From Arthrobacter sp. YD4 (lineage in GTDB: Bacteria; Actinomycetota; Actinomycetes; Actinomycetales; Micrococcaceae): a stretch of DNA of 64,000 nucleotides. The translations under genes were made by a program, and so were the position numbers. Below are positions 9,565 through 18,739 of this stretch, piece by piece (the stretch's first letter is position 1; each line of letters begins with the position of its first letter). The stretch is taken from assembly GCF_030410515.1 (NCBI RefSeq), contig NZ_JAUHHD010000001.1, forward strand, positions 496,001 through 560,000, read 5' to 3'. The notes below the pieces were generated by a model, which made no database searches, had not been told where the DNA came from, and saw nothing but the letters and a program-made list of their open reading frames with translations.

Positions 9565-10613
9565 GCGACTTCCTTCGCTGCGTTCTTCTTGGCCTGCTTC
9601 TCGGCGTAGGCCGCTGCGGCCTCGCGCACCCAGGCGCCGTTCTGGTGGGCTTCGCGGCGCCGTTCCAGGCGCTGGGCGTTGCACTGGCCGCGGCCGGCGA
9701 TGACCTCGTGGAATTCATCCCAGTCCAGCGGGCCGTGTTCCCACTTCTTCGTTTCCTCGTTGAAACGGATGTCCTCGTCCGGCAGGGTCAGGCCCAGGAC
9801 CTTGACCTGCTCCATCATCATGCCGACGAAGCGGTTGCGGAGCTCGTCGTTGCTGAAGCGCTTGATGTTCCAGGCCATGGACTGCTTGGAGTTGGGCGAG
9901 TCGTCATCCGGCGGGCCGAACATCATCAAGGCCGGGGCGTACCAGCGGTTCACGGCGTCCTGGGCCATCTGCTTCTGCGCGGGGGTGCCGTGGGAGAGTT
10001 CCAGCAGGATCTCGAAGCCCTGGCGCTGGTGGAAGGACTCTTCCTTGCAGACCCGGACCATGGCGCGGCCGTAGGGCCCGTAGGAGGCACGGCACAGCGG
10101 GACCTGGTTGGCGATTGCGGCGCCGTCGACCATCCAGCCGATCGCGCCCATGTCCGCCCAGGTGCGGGCAGGGTAGTTGAAGATGGAGGAGTACTTGGCC
10201 TTGCCGTCCATCAGGTCCTGCATCATCTGGTCCCGCGGCTGGCCGAGGGTCTCGGCGGCGGAGTACAGGTAGAGCCCGTGGCCGGCCTCGTCCTGGACCT
10301 TGGCCATCAGGATGGACTTGCGCTTCAGGCTGGGGGCGCGGGTGATCCAGTTCGCCTCCGGCTGCATGCCGATGATTTCGGAGTGCGCGTGCTGGGAGAT
10401 CTGCCGCACCAGGGTCTTGCGGTACGCCGCCGGCATCCAGTCGCGGGGCTCGATCCGGGAATCGTCCGCCATCACCTTGTCGAAGTAGGCCTGGCCTTCG
10501 GCATCACGGCGGGCCGCGTCCTCGGGGCTCATTTCGTGCCGGCTCTCGAGCCGTGAATCGTGCCGTGCCGGCGAAGGCTCGGCGGGCACTGACTGCAGGG
10601 TCTGCGATGCCAT
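9561..10613 (-). CDS. paaA: phenylacetyl-CoA epoxidase catalytic subunit PaaA
   Basis: The 350-residue catalytic subunit of ring-1,2-phenylacetyl-CoA epoxidase. Di-iron ligands are visible in two ExxH motifs, [11 protein letters not shown] (about residue 110) and [12 protein letters not shown] (about 190). Other PaaA blocks are [39 protein letters not shown] and [12 protein letters not shown]. It is the first gene of a minus-strand operon paaABCDE-paaG with overlapping or near-touching genes. AGGAG precedes the ATG. A promoter and a TetR-type operator lie immediately upstream. Confidence 0.95.
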   Translation of the reverse strand: MASQTLQSVPAEPSPARHDSRLESRHEMSPEDAARRDAEGQAYFDKVMADDSRIEPRDWMPAAYRKTLVRQISQHAHSEIIGMQPEANWITRAPSLKRKSILMAKVQDEAGHGLYLYSAAETLGQPRDQMMQDLMDGKAKYSSIFNYPARTWADMGAIGWMVDGAAIANQVPLCRASYGPYGRAMVRVCKEESFHQRQGFEILLELSHGTPAQKQMAQDAVNRWYAPALMMFGPPDDDSPNSKQSMAWNIKRFSNDELRNRFVGMMMEQVKVLGLTLPDEDIRFNEETKKWEHGPLDWDEFHEVIAGRGQCNAQRLERRREAHQNGAWVREAAAAYAEKQAKKNAAKEVA

Positions 10614-10642
10614 GGTTGCTCCTATGCGTTTCCGATAAATAA

Positions 10643-10689
10643 TTACCGACCGTTCGTTCAGGATATGCGGAAGGTTCGGAGCGCGTCAA
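10643..10689 (-). promoter_or_regulatory. paaA promoter with PaaR-type operator (site A)
   Basis: Reading the minus strand, TTGACG (10684-10689), an 18-bp spacer and TATCCT (10660-10665) make a good -35/-10 pair. Over and just past the -10 lies the 22-bp operator 10643-10664, TTACCGACCGTTCGTTCAGG plus two bases. It matches the operators near paaI, paaZ and paaJ. Binding there should block transcription of the epoxidase operon. Confidence 0.7.
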
Positions 10690-10832
10690 GCACCGGGCGC
10701 CACGGCGCAGGCGTGTTTCCGGGCCGGGCCGAGAGCCGGTGGTAGCGTCTGCACCACGCGGACCGGCAGTGCGCCCGGGCCGTGAGGACCACTCCGCGGC
10801 ACCGGCAACGGGCCGCGGTGGAAGGGGGCGAC

Positions 10833-11957
10833 GTGAACGACGATGTTCAGGGCGGACAGGGAGATTGGGCCGGCAGTACAGGTGGGGCTGGCGGCGCGGC
10901 TGCCGCGGGTACAGGGGCCGGTGCCGGGCCGGGCGCGGTTCTTCGACGGCGGCGCATCCTGCTGATCGGCGGCGCGGCACTGCTGGTGGCGGTGCTGGCG
11001 GTGGCCGCCATCTGGTTGGGGCGTCCCCAGCCCGAGACCGTCCGGCCCGCCGCGCAGCCGACCCCCACGCCGTCGCCGTCGGCCTCCCCCAGCCCTACCC
11101 CCTCCCCCACTCCCACGCCGGAGCCGCCGGCGACCGACCTCAACCTCCTGATCATCGGCAGCGACAGCCGGGTCAACGCCCGGGCGGACGCGGTCGCGGG
11201 CGCGCCGTCGGACCAGCGCGGCGACGCCCTGATCTTCGTCCACCTGCCCGCGGACCGGCAGCACGTCTACAGCATCTCCATCATGCGCGACCTCTGGGTG
11301 GACATCCCGGACCACGGCCAGGCCAAGGTCAACGCGGCCCTGGAACTCGGCGGCATCGCCCTGCAGACCAGGACGGTCGAGGCCCTGCTGCAGACCCACA
11401 TCGACCACACGGTGATGGCCGACTTCGAAGGGTTCGCCGCCCTGGCGGACGCCGTCGGCGGCATCGACGTGGACGTGACGCTGCCGTTCACCTCCACCCT
11501 GGAATCCGGCCACACGTTCACACCCGGGATCAACCACCTCACCGGCCCGCAGGCCCTGGACTTTGTCCGCGAGCGCAAAGCCTTCGCTGACGGCGACTAT
11601 CAGCGGGTCCGGGACCAGCAGACCTTCCTCAAGGCGGTCCTCGCCAAGGCGGTGGGCAGCGGCGACCTGGCGGACCGGGCCACGACGCGCGCCTTCGTCA
11701 CGGGCGTCCTGCCGCACGTCTCGGTCACCCCGGGACTTACCTTGGAAACCCTGGAACGGCTCTCCTACAGCATGCGTGGCACCCCGCCCGGGAACGCCGC
11801 CTTCTTCACGCTGCCGACGGCGGGAATAGGCACCAGCACGGACGGGCAGTCGATCGTGCTGCAGGACCCGGCGGCCACCGCCGAGGTGGCTGCCGCGCTG
11901 GCGGCCGGGACCCTGCCGGACTACATCGCCGCGCACGGTTTACAGAACGGGAACTGA
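10833..11957 (+). CDS. LytR-CpsA-Psr (LCP) family cell-wall ligase
   Basis: The 374-residue protein has a Gly-rich cytoplasmic N-terminus, one membrane helix (about residues 40-62, ILLIGGAALLVAVLAV), a Pro/Ser/Thr-rich extracytoplasmic stalk, and an LCP domain from about residue 100. LCP hallmarks are LLIIGSDSR, the Arg/Asp pair in SISIMRDLWVDIP, KVNAALELGG and the conserved arginines in DFVRERKAFADGDYQRVRDQQ. Family members attach polymers to peptidoglycan using polyprenyl-linked donors. The GTG at 10833 is chosen because GGAAGGGGG precedes it. It is transcribed away from paaA and appears unrelated to phenylacetate metabolism. Confidence 0.88.
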   Translation: MNDDVQGGQGDWAGSTGGAGGAAAAGTGAGAGPGAVLRRRRILLIGGAALLVAVLAVAAIWLGRPQPETVRPAAQPTPTPSPSASPSPTPSPTPTPEPPATDLNLLIIGSDSRVNARADAVAGAPSDQRGDALIFVHLPADRQHVYSISIMRDLWVDIPDHGQAKVNAALELGGIALQTRTVEALLQTHIDHTVMADFEGFAALADAVGGIDVDVTLPFTSTLESGHTFTPGINHLTGPQALDFVRERKAFADGDYQRVRDQQTFLKAVLAKAVGSGDLADRATTRAFVTGVLPHVSVTPGLTLETLERLSYSMRGTPPGNAAFFTLPTAGIGTSTDGQSIVLQDPAATAEVAAALAAGTLPDYIAAHGLQNGN

Positions 11958-11982
11958 CACCGGTCACGGGTAGATTGGGTCC

Positions 11983-14223
11983 ATGACTGAGACTCCCGCC
12001 GCCGGCAGCCCATCCGCCCCCGCCCAGGCCGCTCCGCAGCCGCCCGTCGCCCGGAAGGTTCCCACGCTCCGCACCCACCACGGGGATGTGTTCGAGGACA
12101 ACTACGAGTGGCTGCGGGACAAGGAATCCGCCGAGGTTGTGGAGTTGCTGAAGGCCGAAAACGCCTACCAGGAGGCCGTCACCGCGCACCAGGAGCCGCT
12201 GCGCCAGGCCATCTTCGAGGAGATCAAGGGCCGGACCCAGGAGACGGACCTCTCAGTACCCAACCGCAAGGACGGCTGGTGGTACTACACCCGCTCGGTC
12301 GAGGGCAAGGAATACGGCATCCAGTGCCGCGTCCGCGCCCAGGACAGCGGCGACCCGGTGGCGGACTGGACGCCGCCCGCCGTCGAGGTCGGCGTCGCCA
12401 TCCCCGGCGAGGAGGTCCTGCTCGACGGCAACATCGAGGCCGAGGGCAAGCCGTTCTTCTCCATCGGCGGCGCCGCCGTGACCATCGACGGGAACCTCTA
12501 CGCCTACGCCGTGGACAACGCCGGCGACGAACGCTTCACGCTGCGGATCAAGGACCTGCGGACCGGCGAACTGCTGCCGGACGTGATCGAGAATGTCTTC
12601 TACGGGCTCTCCTTCTCCCCCGACGGCACCCGGATCTTTTACACCGTGGTGGATGCCTCCTGGCGGCCCTACCAGGTCAAGGCCCACGTCCTCGGCACCC
12701 CCGTGGCGGAGGACGAGGTGATCTACCAAGAGGACGACGTCGCCATGTGGCTCGGTTTCGAGCTCTCCGCGGACCGCCGCCACCTGGTCCTGGGCATCGG
12801 CTGCTCCGAGTTCAGCGAGACCCGGCTGCTGCGCTTCGATGACCCCGGCGCCGGCCTCACCACCGTCATCTCCCGCGACGAACGCATCCTCTACGAGGCC
12901 GAGCCGTTCCTGCTCGCCGACGCCTCCGGCGCCCCGCGCGAGACCATCCTGCTGACCCACAACAAGGACGCCATCAACTCCATGGTGTCCCTGGTTGACC
13001 CGGCCCAGCTCGCCAAGCCGGTCGCGGAGCAGCACTGGCAGACCGTCGTCGCCCACTCCGACGATGTCCGCGTCAACGGGGCCGGCGTCACCGCCACCCA
13101 CCTGGTGCTCTCGATCCGGAAGGACACGATCGAACGCGTTCAGGTGGTGCCGCTGGCCGGGCTCGGTACGCCGGAGCAGGCGCCCGCCGTGGAACCGGCC
13201 TTCGACGAGGAGCTCTACACCGCCGGGGTCTCCGGCTCCGACTACGAGGCACCGGTGATCCGGATGGGCTACACGTCCTACTTCACCCCGTCCCGCGTCT
13301 ACGATTTCGTGCTGCCGACGCCCGAACGCCCCGCCGGCGAGCTGCTGCTGCGCAAGGAAAGCCCGGTGCTGGGCGGCTACTCCGCCGCCGACTACGTCGC
13401 CACCCGGGAATGGGCGGAGGCCTCCGACGGCACCCTGATCCCACTCTCGGTGCTGCGGCACGCCTCCGTGGCGAGGGATTCCAGCGCGGCCGGCCTGGTG
13501 TACGGCTACGGCTCCTACGAGATGAGCATGGACCCCAGCTTCGGGATCGCCCGGCTCTCGCTCCTGGACCGCGGAATCGTGTTCGTGATTGCGCACATCC
13601 GCGGCGGCGGCGAGCTGGGGCGGCACTGGTACGACGACGGCAAGAAGCTGCACAAGAAGAACACGTTCACGGACTTCATCGCCGCAACGGACTGGCTGGC
13701 CGGCTCCGGCTGGGTGGACCCGGCCCGGATCGCGGCGATGGGCGGATCGGCCGGCGGACTACTGATGGGCGCCGTCGCGAACCTGGCGCCGGAGAAGTAC
13801 GCCGCCATCGTCGCCGCCGTCCCGTTCGTGGACGCGCTGACCACCATCCTGGACCCGGAGCTGCCGCTCTCGGCCCTGGAGTGGGAGGAGTGGGGCAACC
13901 CGATCACGGACCCCGAGGTGTACGCGTACATGAAGTCGTACACGCCGTATGAGAACGTCCACGCCGCGGCGTACCCGAAGATTGCGGCCGTGACCTCGTT
14001 CAACGACACCCGGGTGCTCTACGTTGAGCCGGCCAAGTGGGTGCAGCGGCTGCGGGAGGTCAACACCGGCAGTGAGCCGATCGTGATGAAGATCGAGATG
14101 GACGGCGGCCACGGCGGCGCGTCCGGCCGGTACGTGCAGTGGAAGGAACGGGCCTGGGACTACGCCTTCGTCGCGGACTCCCTCGGCGCCACGGAACTGC
14201 TGCCGGGGGCCGGGCTGAAGTAA
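11983..14223 (+). CDS. ptrB: S9 family peptidase, oligopeptidase B
   Basis: A 746-residue prolyl-oligopeptidase-family enzyme. An N-terminal seven-bladed propeller (about residues 70-440) is followed by an alpha/beta-hydrolase domain with the nucleophile in AMGGSAGGLLMG, the acid in TSFNDTRV and the histidine in DGGHGGASGR. HIRGGGELGRHWYDDGK is typical of oligopeptidase B, which cuts short peptides after Arg or Lys in the cytoplasm. It starts 25 bp after the LCP gene. TAGATT ends six bases before the ATG, so the mRNA may be leaderless and separately transcribed. Confidence 0.92.
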   Translation: MTETPAAGSPSAPAQAAPQPPVARKVPTLRTHHGDVFEDNYEWLRDKESAEVVELLKAENAYQEAVTAHQEPLRQAIFEEIKGRTQETDLSVPNRKDGWWYYTRSVEGKEYGIQCRVRAQDSGDPVADWTPPAVEVGVAIPGEEVLLDGNIEAEGKPFFSIGGAAVTIDGNLYAYAVDNAGDERFTLRIKDLRTGELLPDVIENVFYGLSFSPDGTRIFYTVVDASWRPYQVKAHVLGTPVAEDEVIYQEDDVAMWLGFELSADRRHLVLGIGCSEFSETRLLRFDDPGAGLTTVISRDERILYEAEPFLLADASGAPRETILLTHNKDAINSMVSLVDPAQLAKPVAEQHWQTVVAHSDDVRVNGAGVTATHLVLSIRKDTIERVQVVPLAGLGTPEQAPAVEPAFDEELYTAGVSGSDYEAPVIRMGYTSYFTPSRVYDFVLPTPERPAGELLLRKESPVLGGYSAADYVATREWAEASDGTLIPLSVLRHASVARDSSAAGLVYGYGSYEMSMDPSFGIARLSLLDRGIVFVIAHIRGGGELGRHWYDDGKKLHKKNTFTDFIAATDWLAGSGWVDPARIAAMGGSAGGLLMGAVANLAPEKYAAIVAAVPFVDALTTILDPELPLSALEWEEWGNPITDPEVYAYMKSYTPYENVHAAAYPKIAAVTSFNDTRVLYVEPAKWVQRLREVNTGSEPIVMKIEMDGGHGGASGRYVQWKERAWDYAFVADSLGATELLPGAGLK

Positions 14224-14338
14224 CCCGGCCGGGTGGTAGCAAAAATTCATCACCATGCTTACTATTGAGCGTCGTTAGGTGCCTTGGGGACACTGCCCGC
14301 TGGGGCAGCAGAACCGGCGCCGGGAAATGGAGCCAATC

Positions 14339-15013
14339 GTGAGCATGGAATCTGCCGCCAACGGACTGTCCGATGAGGAACTGATGGCCGAGGGCGCCAC
14401 CGCGCTGCCTGACAAGGAAGTCGCCTCCGTCCTGGACCTCAATGCCGACCTCAACCTTGGCATCAGCGCCGCGGCGCCGATCGACCTCGGCGTCGCGGCG
14501 AACGCCAACGTGGCCGCCCCGATCGACGCCGCCGCCTCCGCCAACGTCCTCTCCTTCGGCTCCGGGTCCCAGGCCCTGGCCGATCAGGGCACCCTCATCA
14601 CCCAGGGCATCACCGGCGATGCCACTGCGCACTCCGTCCAGGACAGCGGTATCGACCAGGGCACCGCCACCCCGACGGACACCACCGGCACGACAGACCC
14701 CGCCGGCACCACCGCCGCCACGGATCCGACCACCACCACGACGGCCGACCCGACCGCGGCCGGCGCCCTGAACGGCAACCTGCTCAACGTCGACGTCAAC
14801 CTCGACGCGAACGCCGGCATCGCCGCGCCGATCAACGGCGCCGTGGCCGCCAACGCCAACGTCGCCGCCCCGATCGACGCCGCTGTCGCCGCCAACATCG
14901 GCTCGATCGACAGCAACGCGACCGCCGTCGCCCAGCAGGACGCCATCATCAACCAGGACATCAACGGCAATGCCACGGCCGGGGCCGAGCAGCAGTCCAC
15001 CCTGAAGCAGTAA
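14339..15013 (+). CDS. duplicated Ala/Asn-rich repeat protein with leader-like N-terminus
   Basis: I do not recognise an established name for this 224-residue protein. Residues 1-32 (with LSDEELM and ALPDKEVAS) look like a leader of the kind found on actinobacterial modified-peptide precursors. Two copies of a module of about 70 residues follow (about 33-107 and 150-224). Each has ANANVAAPIDAA and a tail of the form Q(D/A)-I-Q-D/G-I-G-ATA-Q. The copies are separated by a Thr/Asp/Pro linker (about 109-140). There is no signal peptide, membrane segment or cysteine. The GTG at 14339 is chosen because GGAG precedes it by 6 nt, and the ATG two codons on is the alternative. It ends 7 bp before the M50 protease gene and is almost certainly coupled to it, making it a likely substrate or partner. 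Confidence 0.7.
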   Translation: MSMESAANGLSDEELMAEGATALPDKEVASVLDLNADLNLGISAAAPIDLGVAANANVAAPIDAAASANVLSFGSGSQALADQGTLITQGITGDATAHSVQDSGIDQGTATPTDTTGTTDPAGTTAATDPTTTTTADPTAAGALNGNLLNVDVNLDANAGIAAPINGAVAANANVAAPIDAAVAANIGSIDSNATAVAQQDAIINQDINGNATAGAEQQSTLKQ

Positions 15014-15020
15014 TCGGTCC

Positions 15021-17441
15021 ATGACTAGCGTGGAGGGCGGGCCGTCCACCCAGGACGGCCCGCCGGCTCCTGCCCCCGGCCCTTCCCCTTCCGCCGGTAC
15101 CCTTCCGCCGCCAGCGCTGGCCGACGGCGTTCAGCTCCTGGGCGAAACCAAGGGCTCCGGATATAAGCAGGCCCCTTCCCTGGTCCGGCGTGCCGACGGC
15201 CAGACCATCCAGCTGACCAGACTCCTCTACCTGGTGCTTGAGGCCGTGGACGGCCGACGCGGTCTCGAGGAGATCGCCGCCCACGCCGGGACGGCCGCGG
15301 GCAAACCGATCAGCGCTGCCAACGTGCGGACCCTGGTCGATCAGCAACTGCTGCCGCTGGGGCTGTTGCGGCTGGCGGACGGCTCGCAGCCGGAGGTCCG
15401 CAAGGCCAACCCGCTGCTGGGCATGCGGTTCCGCTATTCGGTGACGGACCCCGAACGCACCCGGAAGATCACGGCACCCTTTGCCACCCTCTTCAACCCG
15501 CTGATCGTCGTGGCGGTGACCGCCGCCTTCCTGGCGATCTGCTGGTGGCTCCTCATGGTCAAGGGCCTCGCCTCGGCCACGCACGAGGCCTTCGCCAACC
15601 CCGGGCTGGTTCTGCTGATCTTCGTGGTCACCGTCCTGTCCGCGGGCTTCCACGAGTTCGGCCATGCGGCCGCCGCCCGCCGCGGCGGCGCCACACCCGG
15701 GGCCATGGGCACCGGGCTGTACCTAATGTGGCCGGCCTTCTACACCGACGTCACCGATTCCTACCGGCTGGGACGGGCCGGCCGGATCCGCACCGACCTC
15801 GGCGGCCTCTACTTCAACACCATCGTCGCGGTGGCCATCATGGGCATTTGGTGGGCCACCGGCTTCGATGCCCTGCTCTTAGTGGTGGTCACCCAGATCC
15901 TGCAGATGGTCCGCCAGCTCATGCCCATGGTCCGCTTCGACGGCTATCACATCCTTGCGGACGCCACCGGTGTGCCGGACCTCTTCCAGCGGATCAAGCC
16001 CACCCTGCTGGCCCTGATTCCCTGGCGCAAAGCCGACCCGCAGGCGCAGCTGCTTAAGCCTTGGGCCCGCGCCGTCGTCACGATCTGGGTCCTCGTCACC
16101 GTCCCGTTGTTGTTGGTCTTCAGCCTGGTCACCATGGTCCTCACGCTTCCCCGCGTGGTGGGCACTGCCTGGGACAACGGCGTCAAACAGCAGGCCGCAC
16201 TCGCCCACAGCCTGGCCACCGGCGACCCCACGGATGCCGCCGTGCGGGTCCTCGCACTGATCTGCATCGCACTGCCCGTGGCCGGCATCCTCTACATCCT
16301 GATCCGGCTGGGCCGGCAGCTCATCACCGGGCTGTGGCAGAAGACCCGCGGCAAGGCCTGGCAGCGCGGCGTGGCCCTCGCCGCGGTTGCCGCCGTCGCG
16401 GCGGGCCTCGCCTGGGCATGGTGGCCCGCCGGAGGGACGTACCGGCCCGTCCAGCCCTACGAACGCGGGACGCTGACCGACGCCACCACCGCCATCTTCC
16501 CCACCACCACCGGGCGCGACCTGAAGCAGGGCCAGGCGGGTCGGACCGTGGCGCTCTGGCCGCAGGGTGCCCGCAAGCCCACCCGGGAAGAACCGCAACT
16601 GAGCATGGTGTTGGTTCCGCGGGCTTCTTCGACGTCTCCCGGCTCCGGCCAGTCCGGGGCGGCGGCGCCGTCGTGGGTATTCCCCTTCGATAAGCCGGCC
16701 GCCCCCGACGACGCCGGGAACCAGGCCCTCGCCGTGAACACCACGGACGGGTCGGTTTCCTACGACGTTGCCTTCGCCTTGGTGTGGGCCGACGACGGCG
16801 CGGACGTGCTGAACACCAACGAGGCCTACGCGTTCGCGAGCTGCAAGGACTGCGCGGCCGTGGCGGTGGGCTTCCAGGTGGTCCTGATTGTGGGGCAGGC
16901 CGACGTGGTGGTGCCGCAGAACCTCTCGGCCGCCGCGAACTACAACTGCGTCCGCTGCCTCACCTACGCCCTCGCGAACCAGCTGGTCCTGACACTGGAC
17001 GGACCGCTGAGCTCCGATGGCATGGCCAAACTGAACGCGTTGTGGCAGCAGATCGCCGACTATGGCCGGAAACTGCAGAACGTGCCGCTCTCGGAGATCC
17101 AGGGGACGCTGGAGGGCTTCAAGAAGCAGATCATCAACGTGGTGCAGAACGACCCCAGCGCCAAGCCGCGCGGGGCGACGGCAACGGCTACGGCCTCTCC
17201 GGGTGGGACGGGCACCCCGACGGCGCCGGCAACCGCTTCCCCGGAGGCCACACTGACGCCGACCACCGGCACCACGGAGCAGCCCACTCCGGGTGCGACG
17301 GTCGCGCCCGGACCGGCCGAAACGACCGTCCCGGATGCCACGGTCTCGTCCGACCCCAGCCAGCCGGCCGGCGACGCCGTCGCACCCGCCCCGGTTGCGA
17401 CGTCGGCCGCCCCTACGGGCACAGCCGCACCGTCGCCGTAA
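15021..17441 (+). CDS. membrane M50-family zinc metalloprotease with PqqD-like N-terminus
   Basis: An 806-residue membrane protein. Residues about 35-120 resemble a small winged-helix/PqqD-like peptide-recognition domain. Membrane segments follow, with the zinc motif HEFGH (211-215) inside one and MVRFDGYHILAD (about 303-314) supplying the third ligand, as in site-2-protease relatives. More helices lie near 351-378, 407-430 and 450-468. An extracytoplasmic domain (about 475-710) holds two CxxC pairs, C608/C611 and C643/C646, and ends in a Pro/Thr/Ala-rich tail of about 100 residues. The gene begins 7 bp after the repeat-protein gene. Cleavage or export of that protein is inferred, not shown. 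Confidence 0.8.
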   Translation: MTSVEGGPSTQDGPPAPAPGPSPSAGTLPPPALADGVQLLGETKGSGYKQAPSLVRRADGQTIQLTRLLYLVLEAVDGRRGLEEIAAHAGTAAGKPISAANVRTLVDQQLLPLGLLRLADGSQPEVRKANPLLGMRFRYSVTDPERTRKITAPFATLFNPLIVVAVTAAFLAICWWLLMVKGLASATHEAFANPGLVLLIFVVTVLSAGFHEFGHAAAARRGGATPGAMGTGLYLMWPAFYTDVTDSYRLGRAGRIRTDLGGLYFNTIVAVAIMGIWWATGFDALLLVVVTQILQMVRQLMPMVRFDGYHILADATGVPDLFQRIKPTLLALIPWRKADPQAQLLKPWARAVVTIWVLVTVPLLLVFSLVTMVLTLPRVVGTAWDNGVKQQAALAHSLATGDPTDAAVRVLALICIALPVAGILYILIRLGRQLITGLWQKTRGKAWQRGVALAAVAAVAAGLAWAWWPAGGTYRPVQPYERGTLTDATTAIFPTTTGRDLKQGQAGRTVALWPQGARKPTREEPQLSMVLVPRASSTSPGSGQSGAAAPSWVFPFDKPAAPDDAGNQALAVNTTDGSVSYDVAFALVWADDGADVLNTNEAYAFASCKDCAAVAVGFQVVLIVGQADVVVPQNLSAAANYNCVRCLTYALANQLVLTLDGPLSSDGMAKLNALWQQIADYGRKLQNVPLSEIQGTLEGFKKQIINVVQNDPSAKPRGATATATASPGGTGTPTAPATASPEATLTPTTGTTEQPTPGATVAPGPAETTVPDATVSSDPSQPAGDAVAPAPVATSAAPTGTAAPSP

Positions 17442-17460
17442 GGGGCTGAGCCGGGACCAA

Positions 17461-17509
17461 TTGCCAGCGATGGTCGCTATGGAACTCCCATAGCGGCCAT
17501 TTCTGGCAA
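17461..17509. repeat. 49-bp palindromic interspersed repeat, copy 1
   Basis: A 22-bp arm TTGCCAGCGATGGTCGCTAT(GG) at 17461-17482 pairs with 17488-17509 (19 of 22 positions) around a 5-base loop. The same element recurs at 47368-47416 and 48542-48591. Here it lies in the 127-bp gap between the convergent M50 and ackA genes, where it could also stop transcription. No T-run follows. Confidence 0.75.
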
Positions 17510-17568
17510 GTCGACGGCTTCACTTCGCGAACGTTCCAGCGGGACCTAGCCGAGAAACGCCCACGGAC

Positions 17569-18729
17569 CTACCGGGAAGCGGAGACGACGGCGGCGGTCG
17601 CCTCGGCGATGGCGCGTTCCTCGTCCGTGGGGACCACCAGCACCGGGATGGCGGACTCCGGCGTCGAGATCACCCGCGGTTCCTTCGAGCGTTCCCGGTT
17701 CAGGGCGGTGTCCAGTTCGATGCCCAGCGCGCCGAGCCGTTCGGCCACGAGGTTCCGGAACTGGTGGGAGTTCTCGCCGATCCCGGCGGTGAAGACCAGC
17801 GCTCTCGCCCCGCCGACGGCCACGTGGTAACCGCCGATGTACTTGGCCAGCCGGTAGGAGGCCACCGCGAGCGCCATGGCGGCCTTCGCGTCCCCGGCCT
17901 CCGCGGCCTCCACCACGGAGCGCATGTCGTTGTTCCCGGCCAGGCCCTTCAGCCCGGACTGACGGTTCAGCATGGAGTCGATGTCCTCGGCGGACCAGCC
18001 GGCGCGGCCGAGGAAGACCAGGATCGAGGGGTCCAGGTCCCCGGACCGGGTGCCCATCACCAGGCCCTCGAGGGGCGTGAACCCCATCGAAGTGTCGATC
18101 GACTTTCCGCCGTGTATCGCGGTGACGGAGGCGCCGTTGCCCAGGTGGGCGATGACGGCGTCGAACTCCTCCACCGGCACGTCCAGCAGGGCCGCGGCAC
18201 GGTGCGCCACATACTCGTGCGAGGTGCCGTGGAAGCCGTACCGCCGGATGCCGTGGTTGGTGTAGAGCTCATCAGGTACCGCGTACCGCCAGGCGTGCTC
18301 CGGCAGGGTGCGGTGGAAGGCGGTGTCGAACACGGCCACCTGCGGCAGATCCGGCCACTTCTTCGCGATGGCCCGGATGCCCAGGACGTTGGCCGGGTTG
18401 TGCAGCGGCGCCAGCGGGTTGAGCCGCTCGATGGCACGGGTGATCTCGTTGTTGATCAGCTCCGGCTCGGCAAACCGCTCGCCGCCGTGCACCACGCGGT
18501 GGCCCACGGCGTCCAGGGCCCGGTCCCCCAGCGCCTCGTGGATGGCACCGTCGACCAGTTCCAGCGCCTCCGCATGGTCCCGGGGACCCTCGACGGCGCC
18601 GTCGCTGCCACCGCCGTTGCCCATGCCGATCCGTTCCACCAGCCCTTCGGCCAGGACGCTGCCGGCCTCCACGTCACGGACCTGGTACTTCAGCGACGAC
18701 GAACCGGAGTTGATGACGAGCACGAGCAC
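17569..18729 (-). CDS. ackA: acetate kinase
   Basis: A 386-residue acetate kinase. It has the ASKHA phosphate-binding motifs LVINSGSSSLKY (N-terminus), FDTAFHRTLPEHAWRYAVP, RYGFHGTSHEYVAHRA, HLGNGASVTAI and VFTAGIGENS, plus MGTRSGDLDP. It converts acetyl phosphate and ADP to acetate and ATP, or the reverse. It lies 10 bp after pta in the same operon, the usual Pta-AckA pair for acetate overflow and scavenging. Confidence 0.96.
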   Translation of the reverse strand: MLVLVINSGSSSLKYQVRDVEAGSVLAEGLVERIGMGNGGGSDGAVEGPRDHAEALELVDGAIHEALGDRALDAVGHRVVHGGERFAEPELINNEITRAIERLNPLAPLHNPANVLGIRAIAKKWPDLPQVAVFDTAFHRTLPEHAWRYAVPDELYTNHGIRRYGFHGTSHEYVAHRAAALLDVPVEEFDAVIAHLGNGASVTAIHGGKSIDTSMGFTPLEGLVMGTRSGDLDPSILVFLGRAGWSAEDIDSMLNRQSGLKGLAGNNDMRSVVEAAEAGDAKAAMALAVASYRLAKYIGGYHVAVGGARALVFTAGIGENSHQFRNLVAERLGALGIELDTALNRERSKEPRVISTPESAIPVLVVPTDEERAIAEATAAVVSASR

Positions 18730-18739
18730 GGGGGGCCTC

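Noticed and set aside
14060..15049. Antisense frame over the repeat-protein gene
   Set aside because: Its Gly/Val/Asp repeats are only the complement of the Ala/Asn repeats. The plus-strand frame has a ribosome site, a leader-like start and coupling to the protease.
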